In this document: positions 21,290 through 32,597 of the stretch, piece after piece | Position numbering within the stretch: position 1 is the first letter of the stretch | Layout: each line of letters opens with the position of its first letter | From: Agapetus fuscipes | Taxonomy: Eukaryota > Arthropoda > Insecta > Trichoptera > Glossosomatidae | Length of the DNA stretch: 64,000 nt | Reading direction: 5' to 3' | Assembly: GCA_951799405.1 (NCBI GenBank) | Contig: OX637340.1 | Coordinates: forward strand, 1,488,001 to 1,552,000 | Made by a program: the position numbers and the translations under genes | Notes under the pieces: generated by a model | What the model saw: only the letters and a program-made list of their open reading frames with translations | Database searches by the model: none | What the model was told of the DNA's origin: nothing

Positions 21290-21400
21290 GCAATGTCGTG
21301 TGACCGAATTGTCTGTGAACGATGCGTCTTTGAACGAGTTATTAGTGGAAGAGTTGTCTGTAACCGAATCGTCGTAAACCAAAAAGTCGTGTGGACAAAC
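21290..21400 (+). repeat. Degenerate ~16 bp tandem array
   Basis: Successive units resemble GTGAACGAATTGTCTG (for example GTGTGACCGAATTGTCT, then GTGAACGATGCGTCTT). The same words occur in the 129 bp repeat at 22081 and, inverted, at about 20640-20780. Confidence 0.5.
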
Positions 21401-21584
21401 TGACATGTATTGTGTATGATCGAGCTATTTATATACTGATTCGTCGTGACACTAACTGCTGTGTGACCATTGAGTAATACCTAACATAGAAGAGCAGAAA
21501 CTATTTTATTGATTGTAGAGGCATTAACTTTGTAATCGTTCATCATTAAGGATAAAAGAAAAACAGCTTTGTTTTCGATTACGT

Positions 21585-21662
21585 GAGTATATATATTTCT
21601 ATACCACAACCGGTTTAAGCGGATGTTTGCGAAACCGGTTGTGGTATAAAAATATATATACT
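21585..21662. repeat. Palindrome with hammerhead 3' half
   Basis: Arms TATACCACAACCGGTTT and AAACCGGTTGTGGTATA surround a short centre. The plus strand reads GCGAAACCGGTT then GTGGTATA, matching the hammerhead-like 3' core followed by a helix I strand. The 5' core is missing because the inverted junction falls inside it. Confidence 0.45.
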
Positions 21663-21689
21663 GAGCAGATACTAACTTACTGCATTGAT

Positions 21690-22078
21690 ACATGCAATCT
21701 ATCATTTTTGTCCTGTCAAACATTGCAGTTGTGTAGTCATACAAAATATGTTTTTACATGTCAAATTTTATGTTTTCTTGCTTTCTCCAATTTGTGTTTT
21801 GACACCCAATTACAACACATGCCAAAATGTCTTAAAATAATGCATTTTTCCTTTAAAATTCGTAAATTTTAGCAACCACAAGATTTATACCGCATGCGTC
21901 TATATTCGGACTGCTCCGGTATAGTAGTCTAGAAACATTTTTACAATCGCCCGAGTTTTTTTGTACACATGGAAATGCAACTGTGAAGTTCTTTGTTCTC
22001 TTTCTTACAAAATACCATTTTTGTAATTAGGTTGAAACAGATGTATAATGTCTATTTTCGTTAAAATAATTTCTAGTC
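21690..22078 (-). repeat. Family I repeat, copy 2
   Basis: Inverse copy of 16150-16960 without the two insertions seen there, which makes it the empty-site reference. Confidence 0.6.
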
Positions 22079-22080
22079 CC

Positions 22081-22447
22081 AGATATCATGAGTCAATGTG
22101 TGCGACCGAATTAAGCTTGTCTGAGCTGTCTGCAGACGAGTTGTCTGTGACTGAATTGTCGTGACACCCTTCCACGCGTACCCTTGTTTCTTTAAGATTA
22201 GATTAGATAAGATATCATGAGTCAATGTGTGTGACCGAATCAAGCATGTCTGAGCTGTCTGCAGGCGAGTTGTCTGTGACTGAATTGTCGTGACACCCTT
22301 CCGCGCGTACCCTTGTGTCTTTAAAATTAGATTAGATAAGATATCATGAGTCAATGTGTGTGACCGAATCAAGCATGTCTGAGCTGTCTGCAGGCGAGTT
22401 GTCTGTGACTGAATTGTCGTGACACCCTTCCGCGCGTACCCTTCTGG
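22081..22447 (+). repeat. 129 bp tandem repeat, ~2.8 units
   Basis: Units start AGATATCATGAGTCAATG at 22081, 22210 and 22339. Each holds GTCTGTGACTGAATTGTCGT and ends with a GATTAGATTAGATA junction. Units 2 and 3 are almost identical. The third merges into unrelated sequence at CCTTCTGGC. Confidence 0.9.
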
Positions 22448-22689
22448 CTCTCGCGCCACGTGGGATGGGTACAAGTGAACACCCGCAAGGGAAGTGATGG
22501 GATTTTAAATGCGGGGCTGACGTGCGGCAAGGCACAGCCCTTAAATTGTGCGGTGGGCATGTTTTAGCCGGGTGCTTTATCATGAATAATATTTCAACAT
22601 ATTTGGAAGTTCAAAGTGACGGCATATAAATATTAAAAACGTTTTTTTTTTGTTTTGAACTAATGGGAATTAAATATTTTAAATTCTTG

Positions 22690-22775
22690 TCCCTTATACA
22701 AATAAATTAGTCCCGAATCACGAAATGCGACCACTTTGTAGAAATGTAGGTAAGAACTAAGAAGTAACACTTTAA
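22690..22775 (+). repeat. SINE-A 3' fragment
   Basis: CCCTTATACAAATAAATTAG and AATGCGACCAC match the SINE-A 3' end. Divergent. Confidence 0.45.
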
Positions 22776-22802
22776 TAATATAATAATAATATGAGCATGA
22801 TT

Positions 22803-23082
22803 TATTTGGTGAGCGCTGTTTTTGTGTGTATCACACCTCAAGAGCCCTATACGAGCTTGGTCGTCGCTGTAAAATGCCCCAATTCTCAGGCAAGACCCAG
22901 TTGTTGTAAGGTTGGATGGACCTTTCAGTGACCGGTCTTTGGTAAAGGTTTATGAATTTTTCAACCCAGCGAAGAGCACATTTGGAAATATAAATGCCAT
23001 ATTTTTTGTGCTCTGCCGAGATTCGAATCCACAACCTTCCTTTTACGAGTCCGAAGTGTTGCCACTGGACTACGGACCGGTC
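22803..23082 (-). repeat. SINE-B with type-1 tail, inverted
   Basis: Near-complete copy with the GTAGTCCAGTGGCAACAC head, B box GGATTCGAATCTC, body and the GCGCTCACCAAATAAA tail. Confidence 0.85.
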
Positions 23083-23229
23083 CAAGAAGACCTACACTAT
23101 ATTTGTAGCTTAATTTTAATTACGTTTGCGTTCTACTATTCTAAAAGAGGAAATTGCATAACTCTGAATTTGAAGCACCTGATGTCACTTCCTATCCATA
23201 GCTAAAGTGATCGCAACGTAACACAAAGC

Positions 23230-23432
23230 GGCTAAGCTGCGCATGTATTGCAACTTCTCACCGCGTTTCCCCGAAGGCTCCTGGGGAGACAGTTTCTCGT
23301 TTCTTGTGAAGGCTACGTCAACCTATCCAGTAAAAACGTAAATGAGAAATCCCATTCTTGGCGGGGATCAAACATTAGCTCCCTAGCATTGAAAGCAAGC
23401 GCTCTACCAACTGCGCTAATAATAAGTCAATC
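23230..23432 (-). repeat. SINE-A copy, inverted and divergent
   Basis: Head strand reads TTAGCGCAGTTGGTAGAGCG with a decayed B box (TTTGATCCCC). The body is partly deleted. Confidence 0.65.
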
Positions 23433-23711
23433 CATTAACAGAGACAAACGTCTCGTACAAAAATGTATTGCCTTAAGACGATGATGGTCTTTGGTATCCT
23501 TCGAAATCCTCAATGTAAGGAGAGAATGAAGAAACATAAAAATATTGCCAGATCAACAGGGATCACTTTGCCGATCAGTCATTTGTTGATTTAAGCCAGT
23601 GTGTTTTAAGAAACAAAATTAATTTCACTCTTTTAGAAAAATGATGAGAAACCACATTCTTGATTTGTAGTTCAATCATGGAAGTGAGTTTTTTCTGAAG
23701 TTTTTTTTTAA

Positions 23712-23932
23712 TAGATTGGTGAAAAGGAATACAATTCTCCAACTTATTTTGCTTGGCCAGTTGTCTTCATGCAAAACCAGAAGCTGTGTGCATACAATGG
23801 CATCTTTGAACCAGGGTCGAAGTTATCGTCAAGTGGGCTAGACCTAGCATGATTCGAACCAACGTTATTCGGTTCCAAATACGCTAGTGGAACATGTGCT
23901 TCTACCTCTTTGGCCATAACACCGACAATTCA
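23712..23932 (-). repeat. SINE-L copy, inverted
   Basis: Minus strand starts TGTCGGTGTTATGGCCAAAG, has B box GGTTCGAATCATG, and ends GAATTGTATTCCTTTTCACC with an A-rich end. Confidence 0.7.
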
Positions 23933-23934
23933 AA

Positions 23935-24512
23935 TTGAAGATTGAGGATTTACATGATAAACGAGTCTTAGAATAATTTAAAATAGATTAAACTTCACGA
24001 TTGCAGTCACGTTACAAAAACGTAAAAATCACCACGCCAAAAGGTTAAAAAGAATTCCATCGTAAAAAAAGTATCCGGGGAAAATAACGAACGTCAAATT
24101 TTGTGATTGGCAATAAAATTCATTAACCTTTTCGCCATTCCACTCTCGCCCTTATCCGTTATATACTTAGAGTATACATTCGCCAACACCCGCCCCTTGG
24201 TGTTGGCAAACTCCTTCTTCATTTGGGGAGATGCTCTCCCTCCGAAACAAGGTAAACTTCCCTCCAAGTTTGAGTTGTGATTAGGAAACCTAAGCGCGAA
24301 CTGTCTGAAATGTAATTTGCGATCGACTTTGGGAAGATCGAAGAAGGTTTAGTTTGGCAAAGGGAAAATGTGTTTCAGCGAGTTTGATTGACAAAAACAC
24401 AACGTGGGTAGTTTCGTCAAGTTTTCGAAGAAATTTACCCCGCCTAATTTGTAGAACGCTTCGCTACGTATTGGTTTTAATTTAAAAAAGCATAATAATA
24501 ATATAAGGATGA
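23935..24512. other. No gene seen
   Basis: Mixed composition. A short inverted repeat CCAACACC / GGTGTTGG occurs at about 24183-24211. Nothing else was recognised. Confidence 0.4.
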
Positions 24513-24793
24513 TTTATTTGGTGGGCGCTGTTTTTTGTGTCTATCACACCTCAGAGCCCTCTGCGAGCTTGGTCGTTGCTGTAGAAAGCGCCGATTCTCT
24601 AGCAAAACCCAGTTGTAGTAAGGTTGGATGGACCTTTCAGTGGTCGGTCTTTGGTAAAGGTTTATGAATTTTTCAACCCAGCGAAGAGCACATTTGGAAT
24701 ATAAATGGTATATTTTTTGTGCTCCGCCGGGATCCGAATCCACAACCTTCTATTTACGGGTCCGAAGTGTTGCCACTGGACTACGGACCGGTA
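24513..24793 (-). repeat. SINE-B with type-1 tail, inverted
   Basis: Near-complete copy, closely similar to 22803-23082. B box GGATTCGGATCCC. Confidence 0.85.
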
Positions 24794-25279
24794 CAAGAAA
24801 TGCCAACGACACGCGGTGTACCCGAGCGGTCACCAATCCAAGTAGCATCCGCGCCCAATGTTGCTCAACTTCAGTGATCTGATGGGAACCGGTGCTTTCA
24901 ACATGGTATCGTCGTTGACAGGGAATACATAGGTAAAGAAAAAATAATGTTGTTTCTAAACTTTAATTTTTATTCACTCTTATTGTGCTAAACTTTAACT
25001 GGATAATTCATTTAATGTGTAGCAAAGTATAATTTAATCCTTTAAAAGTCAAATAAATTGAGTGGAACTTATTCATTTTTACACGTAAGGGGGTCTAATG
25101 CTAACAATTTTTTCGGGTATTTAATTTTCTGTTGTTGCAAAAAACGCACTCTTGATTATGATCTAGTTTATACAGAAAGGAGAATATACGGTGGCTAGTT
25201 TGCTCGTTTATACATCCCAGAGATGTTTCTTACTTCAAGCAAAACCCGTTCCAAGCAAACGAGTTCACTGTAGTGGCCT

Positions 25280-25521
25280 GTACCCTTAGTACGAGTTGCA
25301 AAACTTGAGAAGAGTAAAGTTGACGGAAAATATTAAAGCGTGATTTCTCCCAAAATCAGCCGTTTTTGTTTCTTACACTTTGTGGTCTTAGCAAAAGAGT
25401 TAGAGTGATGAAGAAAATCAAGTTCAAACAAACAAAAACGGCAGAGTTTGGGGAAAATCACTCTTTAATAATTGCCGTAAACTTTACATTACTCAAGTTT
25501 TGCAACTCGTACTAATGGTAC
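25280..25521. mobile_element. 242 bp foldback MITE
   Basis: The outer ends GTACCCTTAGTACGAGTTGC and its imperfect reverse complement extend as inverted arms of about 95 bp through GCAAAACTTGAG and AATCACTCTTTAA. The loop is ~55 bp with no ORF. Superfamily unknown. Confidence 0.65.
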
Positions 25522-25696
25522 TGGATTCTTTCATTTACATCAAAACACCCGAGTATGTACAAGAAGATTCCAGGCAACTTAGATTATACATGCACACAAT
25601 CTACATATTTAAATCAATGACATGAATTATAATCTTCAAACATTCCAACTACTTATAAAACTGCCGCAGTTACTACTATGGCATTTGTAACATAAA

Positions 25697-25825
25697 ACAC
25701 TGACCAATGAAATGAGTGACAGCCGGCCTCCTTACCCGTAAAAATAAATGGATTCCACTAGCCATATGAGAAATATATCGGAAAACGCGGTAAATAGTTA
25801 CACGAAATGTGTTGTAGCTTGATAG
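25697..25825 (+). repeat. SINE-A 3' part
   Basis: 5'-truncated copy with AATGAGTGACAGCC, TACCCGTAAAAATAAATGG and a decayed 3' end, 70 bp before a full copy. Confidence 0.65.
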
Positions 25826-25892
25826 CGTTTTAGCGTAGCATGAAAAACTTACCAGAGCAAGCAAATTTGACATAAATAATGAAAACAGAAAA

Positions 25893-26210
25893 TCAAGTCC
25901 GGTCGATAGTTTAGTTGGTAGAGTGCTTGTATTCCATGCCATGAGCTCGTGTTCGAATCCTACCGAAGGTGTCAGAATGATGGTGTCAGAAGGTGTCAGA
26001 ATGATCCCAAATTAAAATACCGGCAAGGCTTACTCAGCCTTCACAATAAATGAATACCAGCTCTCTCGCGAGCTGGGAAGCCCCGAGACTGAAGTGGTCG
26101 GCGTAAGGCCAGCCTCCTTAACTGTACAGTACTTAAACAGGTTCAACTCGCCACATACGATCCCTTTGGGGATAACGCGGCAAGAAGTTACACTATATGT
26201 GTAGCTTAGA
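25893..26210 (+). repeat. SINE-A copy
   Basis: Head TAGTTTAGTTGGTAGAGTGC with B box GTGTTCGAATCCTA. A GGTGTCAGAATGATG unit is locally duplicated. The body and GTAGCTTAGA end are present. Confidence 0.8.
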
Positions 26211-26266
26211 ATGTGTAATGCTTTTCAACCCAGGCTCATAAAACAGATGTTTTAGCGATTATATAA

Positions 26267-26520
26267 TCTATAATCTAAGCTGCCAAGATATGTCAAAATT
26301 TAAGGCTCATATTAAATGCATGCCCACAGACAGGCACATGTAGGTTTGCGCCTACATATTCTGCATGTGTGCATAAAAATAAGCAAAACCTCACATGAAC
26401 ATAAACCTTGCAACTCCTGCCGCCGTTCCCTGAACCGGGGTGGCATTGGCAAAAGTGAACCGATTTTTAGAGCACGGGTGGTCAGCCTCATACCAACCTA
26501 TCAGTCAAGGAGTTTAAGGA
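26267..26520 (-). repeat. nLTR-2 3' UTR, variant subfamily
   Basis: Inverted full unit with (ATAATCT)n-type tail. Shares diagnostic changes (CCGGGGTGGCATTGG, GAGCACGGGTGG) with 44712-44966, which marks a distinct subfamily. Confidence 0.8.
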
Positions 26521-26980
26521 ATTCAAATTATCAAAACGAAATTACATCTAAAAAAAAATATTTCGATCAGGGATCCGATTTAGATTTGCGGAAAAACCGA
26601 GTCAGCGCTTACCAAGGATCCAATCTTATTGCACGGGGGATTTCAAAGAGTTTTTTTTATTAAGCGCTGGCTGGAAATTTGAATACAGAGCTTAACTAAG
26701 CGCATTGGTATTCAATGCCCAATCCGGACCGCGTCCCCGCAGACCGGACGAATCTATCAAAGACATGAAATCGTCCGGAAAATGACGTAGGTCTCTCTTG
26801 TGAAGTCGTACGAGTATCCGGAATGAGCTACATCTACATACGAGTATTCACATTTTAGCTTTACGTACAAAGTTTCTGTGCGGTCAAGAAACATGGGTTA
26901 AATTTGATAAAATTTTGATGATGATGATCATTGTCTATTTTTTCTTAAAAGGTTCATGTTGATTTCTTGGTGGACGTTCT
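26521..26980. other. No gene seen
   Basis: Unremarkable sequence with one GC-richer patch at 26720-26790. Confidence 0.4.
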
Positions 26981-26981
26981 T

Positions 26982-27236
26982 TGTCCCTTGACTTATAGGT
27001 TGGTTTGCGACTGACCACCCATGCTGCAAAAAATGGTTCACTTTGCCAATGTTACCCCTGCTTCAGGAAAGGACGTCATGAGTTGCAGGGTGTATGTCCA
27101 TTTGAGATTTGAGATTTGGGTTTTTATGTTGTAGGTTCGCATCCGGCAAGTGCAAGCGCGAACTTGTACGTGTCTGCTTGTGAGAATGCATTATAATGTG
27201 ATTCCCCAATGTTAAATATCTTTGCAAATTAAATTA
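26982..27236 (+). repeat. nLTR-2 3' UTR
   Basis: Full unit from CTTGACTTATAGGTTGG to the TTGCAAATTAAATTAGATT end. Contains a duplicated GAGATTT. Confidence 0.8.
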
Positions 27237-27255
27237 GATTCATCATCCTTCATCA

Positions 27256-27510
27256 TCAGGTTGGTATGAGGTTGACCACCCATACTGTAAAAAATGGTTC
27301 ACTTTGCCAATGTCACCCCTGTTTCAGGGAAGGTCGGCAAGAGTTGCAGGGCTTATGTTCATTTGACATTGGGTTTTTTATATTGTAGGTCCACATGCGG
27401 CATGTGTAAGCGCGAAATTATGCGTGTCTGCTTGTGGGACTGCATTAATAATATGAATCTCAAATGATACATATCTTTGCAGCTTAGATTTAGATTTAGA
27501 TTTAGATCTG
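27256..27510 (+). repeat. nLTR-2 3' UTR, tandem neighbour
   Basis: A second copy in the same orientation starting ~20 bp after the previous one. Its tail is TTAGATTTAGATTTAGATTT, a different microsatellite from the TTAGA tails. Confidence 0.8.
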
Positions 27511-27741
27511 TCTTGTTAATCCAAATAGCTAAAATTTCTCAAACAGGCACTTAACAAGATAATAATTCAGCGTACTACTTCATAAACACAGTATGATCAC
27601 AAAAATCCCGTAAGCAACGTGTTAATTTCATCATTAATGGAAAAATAAATTGGATAGAAAATGTTGAAGTGCTCACGGCTTAAAAGCTTGGTTAGATATT
27701 CAAATCACAGAGCCGAATTTCCATTGAAGTATCCTTGAGAG

Positions 27742-27860
27742 CAGTGGTCCTCAAACTACGGTCCTTGAACCAGCACCGGATAGCTAACACCCCCCGTGTG
27801 GAATGTGGTAGCGAGCCGGATAAACTTGGTATCCGGGCTGCTATAATTTGCTTTGAATTC
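27742..27860 (+). mobile_element. hAT-like MITE end (tentative)
   Basis: CAGTGGTCCTCAAACTACGG resembles the widespread hAT terminal repeat (CAGTGGTTCTCAAAC...), followed by a GCCGGATA block. I could not find the partner end or an 8 bp duplication. Confidence 0.35.
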
Positions 27861-27962
27861 TTCGTTGAATTTGAAGTGTCTATTTCTTTATTACACAAAG
27901 GCAGGGTAAAATTTATGGAACGGGATTATTGAGTCACAAAAACAGTTAACTTTGTTACATTT

Positions 27963-28192
27963 TCTTAACTTATAGGTTGGTATGCGGCTGACCACCACTG
28001 CTGTAGAAAATGGTTCACTTTTCCTGTTCCAGGGAAGGTCGGCAAGAATTGAAGGGTTTATTTGAGATTTGGGTTTTTATATTGTTAGTCTACATGCGGC
28101 ATGTTTAAGCGCGATTTATACGTGTCTGCTTGTGAAAATGCATATATATTGTGAATCCCAAATGTTACACATCTTTGCAACTTAGATTAGAT
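27963..28192 (+). repeat. nLTR-2 3' UTR, internally deleted
   Basis: Lacks the GCCAATGTCACCCC part but is otherwise collinear. Ends TTGCAACTTAGATTAGAT. Confidence 0.75.
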
Positions 28193-28539
28193 AACATTAT
28201 AAATCTTTGAAACTTATGTGAAATATGTGTGATTCAATACTAGACAAACGTAGCACATAAATGAAATATTTCCTAGAATTCAATAAATTTCGTTAAATTA
28301 AACCATTATAGGTTAATTGGCACTTCTGTTGTTATATGATGGTAATTTATTTGAATCCATGCATCGCTTTGCAGATTATTTTTAATGCTTCTTAGATAAA
28401 CTGTAGGAAACGGACAATAAAGTAGATGTAAAATTACAAAGTGAATCTTTTCCATAGCATTTTGGTGCATATCCTAATCATTTACTACCCTTTGAACGAT
28501 CGTGCGTTATGGCAGTATTCTTACAAGGTCATTCCAATA

Positions 28540-28955
28540 AGCAAACACGTATAATTTCGCGCTTACAAATGCTGAATGTGGACTTACAATATAAATAACA
28601 ATGTCAAATGAAAATTGTTAAATTTTTCTATGAATTTTGGTTTTTGTTTTGAAAAAAATTGTTTTGAAAATTATTTTATAAAAATATTTGTAACGAATCT
28701 GCTACTGAAGATGCCTCATTAGGCTAGAGCAAAAAAATAAATAAATAAGTGAATTACAACTGTTTTTATTCATTTGAATTTTTAAATAATTACAAATAGA
28801 CTTTCACTGTGTAAATAGATTTACACTAAAAATATTATGTTAAATGAATATAAGCCTTGTAACTTTTGTCGACCTTAATTGATATAGGGTGACATTGGCA
28901 GAGTGAACTATTTTCTTACAGTTTGGGCTGTCAGCCTCATAACAACCTTCTGGTC
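28540..28955 (-). repeat. nLTR-2 3' UTR split by an HHR element
   Basis: 28540-28612 and 28837-28955 are the two halves. The break carries a 12 bp duplication (ATGTCAAATGAA / ATGTTAAATGAA). Confidence 0.75.
28613..28836 (+). mobile_element. HHR element, 224 bp, in nLTR-2
   Basis: Same family as 20209-20410: the CTGAAGATGCCTCATTAGGC centre (core 28705-28711), then AATAAATAAGTGAATT, CTGTTTTTATTCATTTG, and CTTTCACTGTGTAAATAG. The hammerhead 3' half (GAAAATGTTC) is deleted, so this copy is not catalytic. Confidence 0.7.
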
Positions 28956-29365
28956 AAGGGACCTATTTATCAATTTAAAAAACAAATTTTGTACGTAAGA
29001 ACATAAATCTTTTGTGAAAAAAATAATAATGTACTCGTAGCATAAAAAAAAAACAATGCGACCCATAAAAGTTTGGAAGTCGCCGCCTTCTTTAGAGCTA
29101 ACGGCTCATCGATACTAAGAGCTCGCCTTATATTTGCCGATACAAGTGCGCAGTTAATTTACCGTAACTGCCTAATATACCGTAAAACTATACTTTTATC
29201 TCTGCGAAGTTGGGACGTTAAAGATCATGCTAATGCCTTAGCGCTAGCACCCTTTCAGGGTATTTTGGTGCCACGAGAAAGATGCTTTGAAATACGTCAA
29301 CATTAAGGAAATATTGATCAAAATATCGTGTTAGGATTTTGAGACATACTATGATACTATTAATG

Positions 29366-29602
29366 AAACTCATCTAATCTAAGTTGCAAAGATATGTTAC
29401 TTGGGGGATTCACATTACATGCATTTTCACAAGCAAATACGTATAAAATCGCGCTTGTACATGACGCTTGTGAACCTACAACATAAAAACCCAAATCTCA
29501 AATGGACATACACCCGTCAACTCTTGCCGTCTTTCCCTGAAACAGGGGTGACATTTTCTACAGTATGGATGGTCAGCCACATACAATCGAATAAGTCAAA
29601 GA
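29366..29602 (-). repeat. nLTR-2 3' UTR, inverted
   Basis: Full unit with a deletion in the ACATTGGCAAAGTGAACC region. Tail CATCTAATCTAAG. Confidence 0.8.
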
Positions 29603-29604
29603 GA

Positions 29605-30824
29605 CAGACTAATTATAAAGCAATATTTGTAAATACATTTTTGGCGAAGTCTAATCTATTTTAGACTACAAATCCAAAAGAACACGGTTATAATCTCTGA
29701 ACGAGTTTTTGGGCTAAAAATTATAGTAGATGTACTCATTGTTTTTGATAAATACCGTTCAAACCAGAAGACACTTTTTAGTGAAATTAAGTTTATAAAA
29801 ATTAACCATTCCACATATTCTGGGCTTTGTTTTTTTGTGTATGAAAAAATATTCATCTAAAAAAATATTCCTGTTTTCCTATTATCGTCAGATAATTCAG
29901 ATGTGGGCTCTTGAGGAATGATTCACACAAAAACAGTGCTCACCGAATAAATCATTATTATGACTTTCATTCAAAGGAGAACGGGTTATTGACAAATGTT
30001 ACTAATATATTATTTATTCTTTAAATTGTTTACGTATTCAAGATGAGTATTTTGTATACAATAGTATTTTCTAAGGTTCGATATAGTTGACAACTGGAAC
30101 TTATTGTTTTCTACAATTAAACATGAGGTATACGTTTACGAACATGAGCTTCAACTATGTAAATAATTGAATTGAATAAATGAATAAAGAGTTTGTAATG
30201 TTTTAACTGGATGTGTGTAAATTTAGCTGACATTGAAAAAACATTAAGCAACCTCTCAAGGAGAGTGAATACTTGAGCGGAGAGTAGAGTCACAATTTAG
30301 TTTCAAAAGAAATTAAAGCAATAAATTCCACTAACGAAATCCTTCTTAGATCGTATTACTTACTGGGATGAGGCCTTTGTCTGAACTTGGCTTTTAGCAA
30401 AATAATACAAAAACCCGACAAATTACTTGAAGATATTTATTTCTCGTTCAACTTTAAATAATTTGATAGCTTTTGATTAACACGCAAACTGTATACCTAG
30501 TAAGTAATTGAACCAATTTAATCATTATTCCAATATGCTTATTTATGTTTTTTTATTAATGTTATATTTTCAAAATTTTTGATTTGAAAATAAAAGAGTT
30601 TTTTTTTGTCGTAAGTACTTGAAATTTTCATACCTCTTTTACGTCAAATACTTATTAAATTTTGCCAGCTTTTTTACCACTTTAGTCTTCCAAGAGTGTA
30701 GACCGCTTTATTTCAAAACAATAATTGTAGCTGTGAATATTTCTAACCCAATTGTTAAGTTTAAATTAAAAAAAAAAACCTTTTTTAAAACATAGTTTTA
30801 CTTTCAATTATTTTGAGTTAACAA
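29605..30824. other. No gene seen; SINE-B tail fragment at ~29905-29965
   Basis: AT-rich. The only recognised item is a plus-strand SINE-B type-1 tail (CACACAAAAACAGTGCTCACC) cut from its head. Confidence 0.45.
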
Positions 30825-30867
30825 GGCCTAAGCGCTATCGGACTTTATTCGTCCATCGTCAGAGGCT
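30825..30867 (-). ncRNA. Hammerhead-like motif, one core change
   Basis: Minus strand: helix I GCCT/AGGC, core CTGACGA, helix II GGAC/GTCC around a GAATAAA loop, then GATAGCGCTT, where A14 has become T. Helix III is AG/CT with a CG loop. Again one extra T follows the core. Confidence 0.45.
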
Positions 30868-30869
30868 AA

Positions 30870-31757
30870 CTGAGGTTAAAAACGAAAGGGTTAAAATTCA
30901 GGGTTAAAAGTTTATCAGTTTTCAAAATCAAAACTTCATCTTGAATGGAGTCATCTTGAATTGGTTTGAATGTGAAAAAATAAGATATCCGTAATGACCT
31001 CTTGATGACAGCTTTCATTCCATAACACAAATACTATAGCGTTCTTATAAAATAATTTATTATTAAAAAAATTACAGATTATGTAGTGAAACTTATCACT
31101 GTTTGTAAAACACCTGTTTCTGAAGAAATAAAAAAACCGTGACGAATTGAACATCTCTTTAGTAAAAAAAACTGAAGTAAAAAGACTGATGTTAGAGCCA
31201 ATAATAATAATGAGCTAAACGCTACAGCAGGGATATTAGCAGCTCTGTAGTTTTCCAATAAACTTCTTTTCCCACAGCGGCGCAAGGTCTTTTTATTCTC
31301 CATCCATTCCTGTTTAGCCACTTGACGCCAGAAAAGGCAGACACTTCGATTTCCGGGAAGAAGTATCCGTTGCATTTTCCTCGAAGAGAGAAAGGGGGAT
31401 GGAGGCGTACGTGAACAGCCACCTAACGACCCCTAGCCAAGGCTCCTCCGAACAAATCCAACCAACTTTAAAAAACCTTTGATTTGTTTCGCGCTGCCGA
31501 AAGAGATTTTTTGTTGTTGTCTAGAATTGTATTAGTCGGCAGCTTTTAAGCATTTCTGCCTCCGAGTTGATTATTATTCATTGCGGCAAGGCAGCTTAAC
31601 TTTTTTTTTGGCATTTTTACCCCGTGGTTCTGTTTCTGCTCTTTGTTTTGTAATTGAGTATTTGTGTGCAGGAAAATATAACTCGCACTGTATTGAAATC
31701 GGCAGCCTATTTTTGGTTCAAATTTTTTTCGTGACTTAAGAAAAAATACGACTAAGC
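30870..31757. other. No gene assigned
   Basis: A minus-strand frame of 98 codons (31375-31079) has a hydrophobic run but no known domain, no codon evidence and no homologue I recognise. I do not call it a gene. The patch 31260-31480 is GC-richer than its surroundings. Confidence 0.4.
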
Positions 31758-31862
31758 TTAACATATAGTGAAACTTTTTGCCGCGTTCTTCTCGAAGGGG
31801 TCGCATGTGGAAATGAAGCTTCTTTGTTTTTACAAGTAAGGGGGCTGGCCTTATACCCAAGT
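31758..31862 (-). repeat. SINE-A 3' fragment, inverted
   Basis: TTGCCGCGTTCTTCTCG and GGGGTCGCATGTGG match the reverse complement of the SINE-A 3' end. Confidence 0.65.
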
Positions 31863-32597
31863 ACTTCAGTTCAAAGGGGATTGACTTGATGCTTAAAATA
31901 TATTTGTTCTATCAACACAGCCTCTACAGGTCATAGAAGTGGGTTGTAAATCGGAATCTCTTCCACTAGGATACTGAGAAGATGGATTAGTCTGGCAGTA
32001 TTTAATGTCTTCCTAATTTTTTTAAATGTGGACAATGACTGCTTTCCTCCAGTGTAAAATACGCACAGCTTCATTCAGATCGTACAAAAAACTCATGTTC
32101 ATATTCATGTATCCGATTTTACAGTTAAAAGTATATTATCGTTTTACTTCTTCAAATAACGCGATGGGATTTCCCTTGTTATTTTGTTTATTTTATCATT
32201 TCATTTAAATCACAAGATCGAAAACTATTCGGGTATGTTTTGTATCATTATTTTATAAAAAAACTTTTTTAGATAAACTATACATCACGTACAAATATCA
32301 ACAAAGAAAAGTCTCAAAATTTATATGTACACAATATTTTCAAATATGTTACGTGACCGCTCAAACAAAGAGAGAACAATAATATAAGTGATCTTTCAAC
32401 GTCAAAACAAAACTTATTCTCGTTCTGTTTCTAAAACGTTCTCCATGTTCAGTCTACCATTTTTTTTTCAGGAAACTTTCAAAACATTGTTCAATTCGCC
32501 GTGAAATGAAAACCTTTTTTTTTTGATAGATTGGCATTTACCTTGTATAAATAAATAGTTCTATGGATGTAGTTTTTAAAACTTTATTTTGTCAAAG
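31863..32597. other. No gene seen
   Basis: AT-rich. Nothing recognised. Confidence 0.45.

Noticed and set aside
22081..22447. CRISPR-like array
   Set aside because: Direct repeats of 129 bp without spacers, in a eukaryotic context.
22073..22474. 133-codon repetitive minus-strand frame
   Set aside because: It is the 129 bp tandem repeat read in one frame (129 is divisible by 3). There is no independent coding evidence.
26316..26663. 115-codon frame
   Set aside because: Most of it is the inverted nLTR-2 3' UTR, and the equivalent frame recurs wherever that unit occurs.
31079..31375. Small membrane protein gene
   Set aside because: There is one hydrophobic run, but no homologue I recognise, no promoter or splice evidence, and chance frames of this size are common here.
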